Assembly: GCA_003116975.1 (NCBI GenBank)
Contig: BGKB01000093.1
Span: 1 to 64,000, forward strand
Length of the DNA: 64,000 nucleotides
Reading direction: 5' to 3'
Source: Aurantiochytrium sp. KH105
Lineage: Eukaryota > Sar > Bigyra > Thraustochytrida > Thraustochytriidae
Every line of letters starts with the position of its first letter. Position 1 is the stretch's first letter. The translations under genes and the position numbers were made by a program. The notes beneath the pieces were generated by a model, which was given only the letters and a program-made list of their open reading frames with translations, had not been told where the DNA came from and searched no databases. Shown piece by piece: positions 18,985 through 28,952 of this stretch.

Positions 18985-21090
18985 GGCAGCTTCGTGGTGG
19001 AGGACGCCCAGCGTCGCTTGGTGGACCTGCAGACGCTCTGTCAACAAAATGAGGGCGCGGGACGCGCTCTCGCAGCGCTCGTGCAGCGACAGCAAGGCGC
19101 AGCGCAGGGCCGCGACCCGCGCAAGCTCGGTGCGGACGCAGACCAGCTGCAGCAGCAAGTGAAAAAGTGCGAGGAAATGATGAACAAACTGCGTGCAGAT
19201 GATGCCGATTTTCTCGCCCGCGTCAAGGCAGGGGCCGCGACGCCCGGAAGCAAGGCCTTCAAGGCGAAAAAGCTCAAAAGCGATTACGATCGAAGGCTTC
19301 AGGTCGCGGCGAGCTTGCGAGCCACAGACCAAAGCGTCAAACGCGCCAAGCTGGTGCTCGCCGAGCTCAGAAAACAGCAACGCCTTGCCGAGGCATCTGC
19401 CGCAAAATCCGAAGCAGAGGCTTCCGGGGCGCAGAGCGCGGATCGCGAGGCCACGCGCGCCCAACTTGAGACCCGCCAAGCGGCATATGCTCAGCGCAAA
19501 GCCTCCTCTAACCGCGGCGCTCAATACAATGGTATCGGCAACAACAACAACTCGCAACAACAACTGCTTCTCCAGCAGGAGCAGCAGCAAACGTACGCTC
19601 TCCGCGAGTACGACGAACAAAGCACCACCCAGAGCGAGCAGAGCGCGCTGCGCGAGGTGGCTCGTAGCGCCCAGCTCGTGGAAGAAATGGCCACCGAAGT
19701 GGGTTCTCTCCTCGAGGTCCAGACGGACGACGTGAACAGGCTCGAAGAAAACACAGACGACTCCGTCGCGCGTACCATGGAGGGCGTGCACGAGCTGAGC
19801 CGTGCGCGCCGCCGTCAGGCTAGCACAGGCGCCGCCAAAGCCACGTTTGGCACCGCTACGGTGGGAGGCCTTGTCGGTATTCTTGGCGGGCCCGTGGGCA
19901 TCGTTATTGGCGCTGCCGCAGGCGGTGTCGTGGGCATGGTCGCTGGCAAGGGTGTCGCGGCCGTCAAGCGAAGGTCCATCAACGCGGAGACGCGTCGCAT
20001 CAAGGCCTTGCTCTCGGCGCGCAAGCAGCGCACGGGGGAGTTCACTCTTCAGGTATACGCCTTTGAAGTCCAGCAGTGGTCGTACATGATGCGTAAATGG
20101 ATCCAGACCGAGCGCATGTGGACGGACGAGTTTGGCGAACCTGTACGCGGGGCGCACCCCGAGAAGGATACCAGCGCCGCTGAGGCCCGTCTGCAGCTTC
20201 TTGCCGAGGCCCGTGCTGACAGCAACAATCTCACACCCGAAGAAGAGGCAGAAATCGAAGCAGTGCACGAACGTGAAATTGCCTTTGATGTCGTCTGGTC
20301 CTGGGCGTCGCCAAAGTGGGATCTCGTGGTTGACAGGGCCAATACGGACTTGAGCGGCTGGGACTTTGCATCAAAGGCAACCGCCAACAACTGGTTTCCC
20401 GAGGCGCAACGCGGCTGCGTTGTGCGACGGCGACTCTGGGTACGCTATCTCACGGGCAAGCCTGGCACCTCGCCGGCGCATCAGGCTGCCGCCGAGAAAC
20501 TGGCGCGGGCCCGCGCAGTTCAAGAGGCTATGGACAATGATTCTGCGATCGCACCCGCCGATCGCGAGACCAAACAGCTCTGGAATGGTATTTATCGCAG
20601 CTCTGTGACAACCAACACAATTCTAAGCGAATCGTACGCTCGCGCAAATGAACAAGGTGAGCAAATTTCTCGCGCGGAGCGCAACGCAGCTCTTGTTGGC
20701 GACGCGGCAATGTACACGCAGCGCATCGATCGCGCTGCGAATTTAAGTGGCGCCCTCCGGAATTTCGTAACGTGGCGGCGTGGCCAGCTGCAAAATGTCG
20801 ATGCTGCCACGCAAGATCAGATTCTTCGCCGCGAGGTTGCCGACAAGCGCGAGGAACTTTTGCGTCAAGAAAAACAGCGGCAGGAGGAGCGCCGGCGTGC
20901 GCTGCGAGAGAATGGGACCGATTTCAGTCTTGAGGACGAAGCGGCTTCCAACTTTAGCGAAAATCTTCACATCGCTGGCCGCATGTCTTCTGAGCTCGAA
21001 ACGCAAAACCAGCAGCTCGAGCGCACGGCTGCGGCTGTAGAGAGGGGCAACGTCTCGGTGCTGAAGATTACGCGCAAGCTCAAATCATGA
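18931..21090 (+). CDS. Fused Qa + DysF + Qb/Qc SNARE protein (STX17/SNAP-29-like)
   Basis: 719 residues in one uninterrupted frame; earlier in-frame codons lack an ATG. An (Ala-Gly)n start is followed by a helical Habc-like region of the syntaxin 7 type (to about 190). Residues about 235-295 match a Qa-SNARE motif (LLEVQTDDVNRLEENTDD, zero-layer Gln in the EVQ). Residues about 303-343 form a Gly-zipper hydrophobic hairpin (VGGLVGILGGPVGIVIGAAAG) resembling the STX17 double-pass anchor. About 369-405 and 453-510 resemble DysF N and C segments (FEVQQWSYMMRKW..., then WDLVVDRANTDLSGWDF). About 553-612 match a SNAP-25/29 Qb motif (NEQGEQISRAERN) and 665-719 match Qc (SSELETQNQQLERTA). Together these supply all three Q helices. 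A role in autophagosome/lysosome fusion is inferred from STX17, SNAP29 and TECPR1 parallels. Confidence 0.85.
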
Positions 21091-21451
21091 GTGTTTCATT
21101 TTTATTTGCACAAACAAACAAGAAGGAAAAGAAGAAGAAGAACTAGTAGCGAGAAGCCACCAAATTGCATGTATAAGTCTTATTGATTGTAGAGCTACGA
21201 TTGATATTTTGCGCAGAAACACGCACTCAGAGAGAGAGAACGAGAGAGAGAGGGAAAACTTGCCCACAGACAATTCTCCTTTCTGATTTTTCTTCAAGGA
21301 GTTTCTATCCTTGAATTGGACTTGATCGTTCACCGACCCAGAAATGATGACGTGCCAAAGCAACTGAATAAGAATGCAATTTTTCGAAAAGACAAGACAA
21401 GTTACTCATGGTTTCCTACACAAAGTGAATAGTATGTGCCAACATGAGAGC
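21091..21451. other. Convergent intergenic region
   Basis: AT-richer 3' flanks with a GAGA-rich stretch near 21228-21255. No gene was recognised. Confidence 0.5.
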
Positions 21452-22666
21452 TTAGCCGCCAATCTTCACCATAGGCCGGTTGCTACCCTTCGAAATACTT
21501 TCCGGGCTATCATGGCCACCAAGCTTGGCGTGCTTGCGACCCAAAATAGATTCAATCGAACCGAGCAATGCCTCGTCCGAAGCGCCCGCCCGCAACTCAT
21601 CGCGCAGAGAGATCTCCTCGGAGCCAAAAAGACACGCCTTCATCGAGCCATCTGCAGTAAGGCGCATGCGATTACAAGTTCCACAAAATTGGTCCGTCAT
21701 GGACGAAATGAAGCCGACGCGACCCACGAAACCCGGAACCTGCCACGTCTTCGAGACAGTGTTGGCACCATCGAGACGAGGGGTTCGCGCAAAAGTCGGC
21801 CAGCGCTCGCGAATCATATCCACCATCTCATAATAAGGGAGGATTGCCTTCGCCTTCCATTTGTTCTGATCAAAAGGCATGAACTCGATGAATCGCACCT
21901 CAACGTCCAAATCGCGCGTGAGCTCCACAAAGTCCAAAAGCTCGTCGTCATTTACGCCTCGTTTCATGACGCAATTCACCTTGACCTGATCGAGCCCTGG
22001 CAAACTTGTTGCCCGTTTGATGCTTTCCAAGACACGTTCAAAGCCTCGACGCCGCGTGATGAGTTCGAATTTGGCCGGCACCAAGGTGTCGAGGCTGATA
22101 TTGAGCAAATTGACGCCTCCTTCCACAAGAGGGTCTAATTTTCGCTTCAAAAGAATTCCATTCGTGGTTATGGCCAAATCTCGAATACCGAGCCCTCGCA
22201 ACCTCTCGCATAGATCCAGAATGCTCGGTCGGAGCAATGGTTCCCCACCGGTGAGCCTGATCTTGTCCACTCCACGCTGTACAAATGCCGATGCAATACG
22301 TACAATTTCGTCATCCGTCAACAGTTCTTGATCTGCAGTCAGGTCCACACCTTTCTCCGGCATGCAGTATGTGCAACGCAGGTTACATCGCTCCGTAAGA
22401 GAGATGCGCAGGTAGTTGTGAACGCGCCCGAACGAGTCCACCAGGGGCGTCGGCGTTGCCGCGCGTGATTCGTGCATTGCAACCTTGGTTTTCGTCATCG
22501 TTGCTGTCGACGCCCACGCTCGCTGCGCACTGCGCCATGGACCTGTTCGATGGCTTTGCACGAGTTCTCTGGGCCGGCGAACCTGCCTCAAGCCGAGACG
22601 CCAGACAGCGTCTGGTCGTGCTCGCGCGCTTGCGCACGCTGCTGCGGCTGCGAGTGCTCTCGACAT
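21452..22666 (-). CDS. MOCS1A: GTP 3',8-cyclase (MoaA/MOCS1A), mitochondrial
   Basis: 404 residues. A radical-SAM enzyme that makes 3',8-cH2GTP from GTP, the first step of molybdenum cofactor synthesis. The N-terminal [4Fe-4S] motif is present (RISLTERCNLRCTYCMP, CxxxCxxC near residues 93-100), with TGGEPLLRP as the SAM-binding GGE motif. The C-terminal cluster motif is also present (CGTCNRMRLTADGSMKACLF). The protein ends in Gly-Gly, as functional MoaA/MOCS1A must for GTP binding. The chosen start opens an Ala/Arg-rich presequence (MSRALAAAAACA) fitting import into the mitochondrial matrix. MOCS1B/MoaC is not fused and not in the window. The upstream in-frame extension is low complexity and was left out. 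Confidence 0.93.
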   Translation of the reverse strand: MSRALAAAAACASARARPDAVWRLGLRQVRRPRELVQSHRTGPWRSAQRAWASTATMTKTKVAMHESRAATPTPLVDSFGRVHNYLRISLTERCNLRCTYCMPEKGVDLTADQELLTDDEIVRIASAFVQRGVDKIRLTGGEPLLRPSILDLCERLRGLGIRDLAITTNGILLKRKLDPLVEGGVNLLNISLDTLVPAKFELITRRRGFERVLESIKRATSLPGLDQVKVNCVMKRGVNDDELLDFVELTRDLDVEVRFIEFMPFDQNKWKAKAILPYYEMVDMIRERWPTFARTPRLDGANTVSKTWQVPGFVGRVGFISSMTDQFCGTCNRMRLTADGSMKACLFGSEEISLRDELRAGASDEALLGSIESILGRKHAKLGGHDSPESISKGSNRPMVKIGG

Positions 22667-23848
22667 TGCTCTTTGTACTGTGCAGCTCGCGACACGCTCC
22701 ACGATTAAATGCAAGAGCACGCGTTTCGTGTTCGTCGCTATCGCTCGCGCTTGCTCTTCGTGCCAGTTCGCGACGTCGTTTGCGCGCCCGCGCCTGCTCG
22801 CGCGAGTTGCTCGGAGCCGTGAACTTTGTGTCTGAATGTACAGCAACTCGACTTGCGCTTTGTTGCACAAAAGCACTCGACGGCACTGGCTCGGCCCGCT
22901 GCCGCTGCTGCGCTGCAACTGACGGTGGCGCCTTGCCGAGGGCTTGCCAGCACGATGCGGCTGCGGCTGCGCTCCGTCCCGTGTAGCCAGAGCGCACCCG
23001 CTGCTACAGTTCCGATTTTGTCTGCTGGTCCTCGGAGCCACGCTCTTATTTGCCTTGGTTCTTTTGCTGCATGCATACAATCGCATACAACAGTGACTAG
23101 CCCAAGCCAGAGAAGGTTGCCGGCATGCGCCCTGCACCCGTACACCGTCGTTTTGATCGAGGTCTATTGCCTTGCTTGCACTCACATCATCATGATTACC
23201 ATCGATGATTTGCTTCCAAGCTTCGCGCGAGGATGCGCGCGACATGGCGCAGAAGAAACCAGCGCCGGCTTGCCGGCTGCAGCTGCTGCTGCTGCTGCCG
23301 CTGCTGCGTGCTCGTCCTCGTGATGGCTTTTCGCCGCAAGTGCGCCTCGGGCCTGCGCAAGTGTGTATCCGGCGAAAGGTCCACTTGCAGCGCGCTGGTT
23401 GCAACTCGCTCGGTCGCTCTTGCCCGAGCCCCGCATGCTCTGCTCTGTTCTGCTCTGCGCGCTCTGCGTGGACTACCTGCACTCCATGCAGGACTGATTG
23501 CCTTCACCGCGTGTGTGCCTCGCCTTGCCCTGCGTGGCCTCGCCCTGCCTCGTCCAGACTGCATCGCGTCGCGCAATGGTGCACTCCCTACTGGTGCATT
23601 GCATTCCATTGCAGTGCATTCGCGCAGCCTTTCTTCTGGCTGGCAGGCGGGCGTCATGGTCATGGCACGAGGGCGGGCATGACGCGCAAAAGCGCAAGGA
23701 GCGCGGCGCGGAGGACGCGAGGCCGGCGGGTACGAGCGCGGGCGCGGCGGAGGAGCGGGGAGGGCGCGGGGAGCGGCAGGGGCGGGCGCGGAAGAGGTCT
23801 CGCGAGCCGGGGACGCGAGGGAGCGAGCGAGCGAGCGCGAGAGGAAGG
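22667..23848. other. Divergent intergenic region, no gene supported
   Basis: GC-rich promoter/leader region of MOCS1A and the phosphoglycerate mutase gene. Several overlapping open frames on both strands are Ala/Arg/Cys-rich without motifs. I see no supported gene. Confidence 0.45.
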
Positions 23849-24865
23849 ATGGTCGACGGGCCCGCGAATGCCGCGGCGGGAGGTGACGCTCGGGAAACCG
23901 CCTCGACGGCGACGCCTGGCGCCGCGTCGGGGGCGAGTCCGGTGGCAGAGGCGCAGCCTCCGAAACAGGGAGATGAGGCAGGCGCCGTGAAGATGCCCAA
24001 GGCCATGTCCGACGCGGAACTCGGCGGCAGCAATGATGGGGACCAGGACGCCGTGGAAAAGTCGCACGGCCTGCTCATCCTCCTACGCCACGGCGAGTCC
24101 ATGTGGAACAGATCTTCAGAGCACCCGAATCGGCTGTGGCGCTACGCTGGCTCGAACGACGTTGCCCTCTCGGAGCAGGGCATCCACGAGGCTCTCGAAG
24201 CGGGTGACCGCCTCGCGAAAATTCACATTGACGTCGTCTTTGCCTCGTGCCTTTCGCGCGCCATGAACACCTGCATGATCGCCCTCGCAAAACATGTGTC
24301 CGGACTCACGCCCATCATCGCCAACCGCGAGGGCAGCTATGCTGCCGGAATTGATGCTGTGTCAAAGCTACCGGAGAACACGGTCGTCCCCATCATCTGC
24401 TCCGAGAAGCTCAACGAGCGCTGCTTTGGTGAACTCCAAGGCATGCCGTCCACGGAGCATCTCGTTCGCTACAAGAAGGAGTACCTTCAAGAGGTCCGCA
24501 ACAAGTTTGACGTACGCTTCCCCGGGCCAAAGGGTGAGAGCACGGAGGACGTCTTCCATCGCGTCGTCCCCTACTTTGAAGAGAACATTTTGCCGCTTTT
24601 GCGCGAAGGCAAGAATGTCTTGCTCTGCAGCCATGGATTCAGCATTCGCGCGCTTATCAAGTACCTCGACGGCATGTCGGACGAGGAGTTTAATTTGGAA
24701 ATGCGCAAGGAGAAGCGCGATCCAGAAAACTGCAAGCTTCTCGCGGCAACCGGTGTGCCTCTTTTGTATCGTTTTGATCGCTTTGCTGAGGACGGACTTC
24801 ATCCCAAGAAAATTGGTGCCATCGATCGTGCCTATGAACTTGCGCACACCTGTGCGCCCTATTAG
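23849..24865 (+). CDS. 2,3-bisphosphoglycerate-dependent phosphoglycerate mutase
   Basis: 338 residues. Interconverts 3- and 2-phosphoglycerate in glycolysis/gluconeogenesis through a phosphohistidine. The signature LILLRHGESMWN carries the catalytic His (about residue 78). Downstream are the substrate-loop Arg in FASCLSRAMNT, the acid/base Glu in ICSEKLNERCFGELQGM, and the second His in LLCSHGFSIRALIKYL. The core matches the ~250-residue dPGM family. The first ~70 residues are an Ala/Gly-rich, low-complexity extension that could be a targeting peptide or a misplaced start; a later ATG at 24005 is possible. Divergent from MOCS1A. Confidence 0.9.
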   Translation: MVDGPANAAAGGDARETASTATPGAASGASPVAEAQPPKQGDEAGAVKMPKAMSDAELGGSNDGDQDAVEKSHGLLILLRHGESMWNRSSEHPNRLWRYAGSNDVALSEQGIHEALEAGDRLAKIHIDVVFASCLSRAMNTCMIALAKHVSGLTPIIANREGSYAAGIDAVSKLPENTVVPIICSEKLNERCFGELQGMPSTEHLVRYKKEYLQEVRNKFDVRFPGPKGESTEDVFHRVVPYFEENILPLLREGKNVLLCSHGFSIRALIKYLDGMSDEEFNLEMRKEKRDPENCKLLAATGVPLLYRFDRFAEDGLHPKKIGAIDRAYELAHTCAPY

Positions 24866-24969
24866 CCTGTATCTCTACTTCCCCTTCTTACATTCATTCA
24901 TTCATTTTATCCTGGCTCACTTTTTTTTTCTCTTTTCTTTTTTCACTGGTTCCGAGGGAGCTACCACGC

Positions 24970-25015
24970 TGCTGGTGCTGCTGGTGCTGCTGGTGCTGCT
25001 GGTGCTGCTGGTGCT
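24970..25015. repeat. (GCTGGTGCT)n nonamer repeat
   Basis: About five tandem nonamer units lie between the convergent mutase and Ctf18 genes, just outside the Ctf18 stop codon. Confidence 0.85.
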
Positions 25016-25022
25016 TCCGTTC

Positions 25023-27935
25023 TCATCGCAAGTCGGGCGTAAGACCCAGAAACTCATCCATTGCGACAGGTCTACGGACCGCATTTGTAAAGCCCTCCTG
25101 AAATCTGTACTCGACCCAAGCGGCCCGCTTCTTGCGTTTAGCTGGCGTGGGAACCGTCGACTCTTCCACGGAATCGGCACCGTCGGCCACGTCACTTGAG
25201 GCCTTGAGCGCAACAATTCGCTTGCGATTCCCGGCGGTCTTGGCTGTAATGGGCCGCCCGAAAAAGTCCACAGCGCCTGAGGGAGCCCTGCCCTCGGCGC
25301 CGCGCTTTTTGCCAGCCAAGGCCTTGTCCTTGTCGCGCGCACTAAGCTTACTGACGCGCTGCTGGACGATGCCATCGCCGGCGCCAAAGGTACGCGAGCT
25401 CGTGTCACGCACGCGGGCTAAGCGTAGACGCTGAATAAGCGTTTCGCAAACCGTGAGCGATGGCGGCGTGTGACGCTGCTCGTACGAAAAAGTTTCCGAG
25501 TCGAACGAAAGCAAATGATCGATGCGCGGCTCTGGTTTATAGGTAACGCGACGGAATGGGTTAAATCCTGCCTGCTGATTACCATGAGCTGGTGCCCCAC
25601 GCCCCAAGCGCTCGTCACCGCCATCTTGCCCGCCGTTCTCTCCGCGTCCAGCCTTGTCCTTTTTGCTGGAAGCAAAAGGAAGATCCTCCAATGTCTTGTG
25701 AAGCGTCAAGCCGAGACTAATCATGACGTCAAGAGTATGCTGCACGCTGGCCTGCTCCTTTGGATTCAAGAGATTCCAGGGAATCGCGCGAACCTGCGGG
25801 TTCAGCATCCTCGCGATCGGCGATAGAGCATCAAGCACGAGACTTTGCCGTCCTCCAATGGTCGACCCAGGCAAAAGGGTGCGCCGACCCTCAGCAAAGA
25901 CAGCGAGCGTCTCCTTATTCTCGGCGAGTCGCCGCGCGTTCGCGGCACCTGCCATAGGAAAATGTAAAAAGGTCGATGATTCCGTAGCCAAGAGTCTCCG
26001 CAGCGAAAGTGCAGTCGGCGAAAGGTACTGAGATAAGGTCCATTGCTGCGACTCGCCGACCCGCTTGAGGATAACGTCAGCCTCGCAAAAGAGGTTGACC
26101 GCCTCGTGCAGGTTGCTCATGCTCCTGTCGGCCAGACGCACGCCACACATGTTCTCATGGATTCCTTCCAGGAATTTGGAAAACTCAGAGACATGCTGCC
26201 CGAACTGCGCCCACAAACGCATTTGCTCATTGACCGACTGAAGTCCCGGCTTGGTCCACTTGCGCTGCCTGCGAACGTTCTGGAAGACGGCATTCCACGA
26301 TTTCAGTAGATCCGACGTCTGGTCTTTGGTGCCAACGCACAGATCCTCAACATCCTTGGTCTCAAGACGAAAGCGCTGTGTCGCTTGCGTCGCTTGTCGA
26401 GGCGACTGTGCTGTCGAGCCTGACGCGCCTCGTTCCGACACGATGAACTGGAGTGTGTTGAGGCACGCGCGAATGTCGTAATCTTGCCGCTCTGCTAGCA
26501 ACTCGAGCGCACCATGCTGAGGCGCAATGTTCTCTGCAACAGCAATCTCTTTGAGACGCTGGACGATCCGGGCTTGAGGCGCGGCTCGGAAAAAGATTAC
26601 CTTGACAGCCCTCCGCAGCGGGCGCAGTGCTGCAACATAAGGATCATTGCAAATGAGAATAACGGGACGCGTGATTGGGTGCGCCTTTGACGCCCCCGAA
26701 AGAGGAGCTTGGATCATATCCAAGAGCGTCTGCACAGCGCCCCGGCCTTCGCCTTGGTTTGCCACGCCTTCGAACTCATCGAGAATGATACAGTTCGGCT
26801 TGCCGGATGCCGCGCCGAACATGGACTGCATTTCCATTGCGTTGATCAGCCGATTGCTCAGCACATTGGCCGTTCGCTCGTCGCTCGCGTTGATCTCCAC
26901 AGGGTTGTACCCTGCGTGCCGCGCAATGACGTGCGCCAGAGTGGTCTTCCCGGCTCCTGGTGGCCCTGCAAGCAGAATCACCGGAAAGTCCGGCCGCGTT
27001 TGCCGCGCGCCCTCAAAGACAAAGTTGCGCCACGACATTATCCATTGCATCACAAGCCGATTGGTTCGTTCGTGACTAACGAGGTCAATGAACTGCCGCG
27101 GAGCGTATTTGCCAGCAAAGGTGCTGGTGGCGTCCGCGTTGGAGCCATGTCCGTCGTTGGCGTCCGAGTTCTGCGAGTCGAGGCCGTCCAAAAGGGCAGC
27201 ATCAGAAACGAGCGAGTCCTGCGTGTTGTCGCCGACACCAAGTGCCTTTAGCCTTTCGTTGCGGCGTCGCTCGTCGAGGTCGGCGAGAAGATCCTCAAAA
27301 GGCTTGCTTAGCATGGAGCCATCCGTACGCCGCTGATCAATGCCGCTTTCGCCAAAGGCATCATGCTCACCAAGAGAGTTTAATCCGTATTTGTGCTTGT
27401 GCACGTCTACCATAATGTATCGCGTGTCGCCATTAGGCAGGACGACCTTCATGTCTCCTCCAATTTCTTCGCCGGGTCTCATGAAAAGAAAGCGAGACAT
27501 GTCTTCGCGCTCTCGCCTCGGAAGCATTGCATTCTCGCGCGCTTGGCGCCTGTACATGAGCCTCTGCACAAAGGGCAACCGCGATCGTTGAGTTTCATTC
27601 GTGGCTCTTGTCGTCACGGGTGGGTCATCGTCGTGGTTTGAGCTTTCCACATCGCCCGGCCCCGGAGAATCTCCGAGAGTCTGGCGCATGGCGAAGTCCG
27701 CTTCTTCGTCATCTTTGCTCTCGTCCAGATACGATGGTGCATTCTCTGCATCTTGCGCAGCCGAGGGCGGCGCGACCTGAGTCGCGTCGCGCGTCTTTTG
27801 CGACGAGGTCTGCTGCTGCGCGTCCCTCTCCATTTCCATCTCCATCATCGCTCGCTCCGCCTCGAAGTCGTCATACATCTCGCGTTCCATAGCGGCCTCG
27901 GCCGCCAGCTCGGCCTCCAGTTCATCGTCGTCCAT
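25023..27935 (-). CDS. CTF18: Ctf18-like clamp-loader large subunit (RFC family)
   Basis: 970 residues. The AAA+ large subunit of the alternative RFC complex that loads PCNA for sister-chromatid cohesion and the S-phase checkpoint. An acidic Glu/Met-rich N-terminus (MDDDELEAELAAEAAMEREM) is followed by APRQFIDLVSHERTNRLVMQW, Walker A GPPGAGKTT (about 324-331), the clamp-loader EINASDERTANVL motif, and Walker B CIILDEFEGV. The remaining RFC collar and C-terminal region end in EYRFQEGFTNAVRRPVAMDEFLGL, which matches the conserved Ctf18 tail that docks Dcc1-Ctf8. The start was taken at the first ATG; the frame extends upstream without one. Confidence 0.92.
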   Translation of the reverse strand: MDDDELEAELAAEAAMEREMYDDFEAERAMMEMEMERDAQQQTSSQKTRDATQVAPPSAAQDAENAPSYLDESKDDEEADFAMRQTLGDSPGPGDVESSNHDDDPPVTTRATNETQRSRLPFVQRLMYRRQARENAMLPRREREDMSRFLFMRPGEEIGGDMKVVLPNGDTRYIMVDVHKHKYGLNSLGEHDAFGESGIDQRRTDGSMLSKPFEDLLADLDERRRNERLKALGVGDNTQDSLVSDAALLDGLDSQNSDANDGHGSNADATSTFAGKYAPRQFIDLVSHERTNRLVMQWIMSWRNFVFEGARQTRPDFPVILLAGPPGAGKTTLAHVIARHAGYNPVEINASDERTANVLSNRLINAMEMQSMFGAASGKPNCIILDEFEGVANQGEGRGAVQTLLDMIQAPLSGASKAHPITRPVILICNDPYVAALRPLRRAVKVIFFRAAPQARIVQRLKEIAVAENIAPQHGALELLAERQDYDIRACLNTLQFIVSERGASGSTAQSPRQATQATQRFRLETKDVEDLCVGTKDQTSDLLKSWNAVFQNVRRQRKWTKPGLQSVNEQMRLWAQFGQHVSEFSKFLEGIHENMCGVRLADRSMSNLHEAVNLFCEADVILKRVGESQQWTLSQYLSPTALSLRRLLATESSTFLHFPMAGAANARRLAENKETLAVFAEGRRTLLPGSTIGGRQSLVLDALSPIARMLNPQVRAIPWNLLNPKEQASVQHTLDVMISLGLTLHKTLEDLPFASSKKDKAGRGENGGQDGGDERLGRGAPAHGNQQAGFNPFRRVTYKPEPRIDHLLSFDSETFSYEQRHTPPSLTVCETLIQRLRLARVRDTSSRTFGAGDGIVQQRVSKLSARDKDKALAGKKRGAEGRAPSGAVDFFGRPITAKTAGNRKRIVALKASSDVADGADSVEESTVPTPAKRKKRAAWVEYRFQEGFTNAVRRPVAMDEFLGLTPDLR

Positions 27936-28607
27936 CTTCTCGCGCTTCGCTCGCTCTCCCTCGCCGTGGCAAGCCGCTGCGCGCTTTGCCCGCTCGGGTC
28001 TGCCCGTCGTTAGCTTGGTCAAAAGTTCAACTTGCTTTGGTGACGGTTAGGTTGATCGTGCTTCAAAGTTCGTTCGAGCTCGACAACAATGCGCTTTCGC
28101 CTCCCGCCTTTGTTACAAGCAACTGCATCGTTCAAAAGGTTGGATCGTTATCTGGCAGAGCAGACATGGAAATTGAGACAGAGAGAAGGCAAGGTGGGCT
28201 CGCGAGATAGATGAAAAATGATGCAAAAAAGGAAAAGAAGAGTGAAAGAATTCGGTCAAGAAAGAAGAACAATGGCTTTTATTTAACGTGCATGAACGTG
28301 TGTGAGGTGCCTATTGCATTCCATCTAATTGCATCGCATGGATCATTGCACCCAAACATGCAAGGTTGAGTCTTTCTTCAAAACTTAATCCTGTCAAACA
28401 AATCTTCCTTCGCGTTTAGTCGAACCTGATCAAGGAATGCAGGAGTGTTGGAGGAGAGGGAACTCCCAAGTTATAGAAGCGGGCTGCGATAGTAGATTGA
28501 TTGGGATTGGATTATATGGTCAATGCGATCTTATGTGACGGTGATCATGTCGGTCCGTCGACAACTTCATGCGAGAAGAGTGAGTCGACGAAGGTGGGAG
28601 GGGGCAT
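27936..28607. other. Intergenic between tandem minus-strand genes
   Basis: Ctf18 promoter side and the AT-rich 3' flank of the small membrane protein gene. No gene was recognised. Confidence 0.5.
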
Positions 28608-28952
28608 CTAGTTATCATCTTCAACCTCTTCTTCAGGTTCGTAGGCTTGTTCCTGACGGCGGCGTCTTCGAACCAGCGCATTCGCCTGTTCAGTGAGCGC
28701 GAACTGTCTCTCTACCTGATCTTGGAGTGCAGACATGGGGGCACTCTTGCGTCGCAGCGAGAGAACACGTTCTCGTGGCGTCCTGCGCGAGCTTCGGCGC
28801 TTGGAATTACGCTTGGAGTCGCGCTCTCCGCGGTACTTTTCCTTGTACATTTCCACACCAAGGTCCATGAGTTTGAGCGTAATGGCAAAGGCCACACCAA
28901 AGGCCACCGCGACCAGCGTCTGCCGTACCACTTGCAGCGTCCAGTCCTCCAT
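28608..28952 (-). CDS. Small single-pass membrane protein, unknown
   Basis: 114 residues. One hydrophobic segment (about residues 8-28, VVRQTLVAVAFGVAFAITL), then a Lys/Arg/Ser-rich stretch (KRNSKRRSSRRTPRERVLSLRRK), a predicted helix with QDQVERQFALTEQANALVRRRRRQE, and an acidic end (PEEEVEDD). The charge pattern suggests an N-terminal anchor with a cytosolic or stromal basic tail. No family is recognised. Confidence 0.6.
   Translation of the reverse strand: MEDWTLQVVRQTLVAVAFGVAFAITLKLMDLGVEMYKEKYRGERDSKRNSKRRSSRRTPRERVLSLRRKSAPMSALQDQVERQFALTEQANALVRRRRRQEQAYEPEEEVEDDN

Noticed and set aside
18826-20268. 480-codon minus-strand frame
   Set aside because: Antisense of the three-SNARE gene, no recognisable domain, whereas the sense frame has several.
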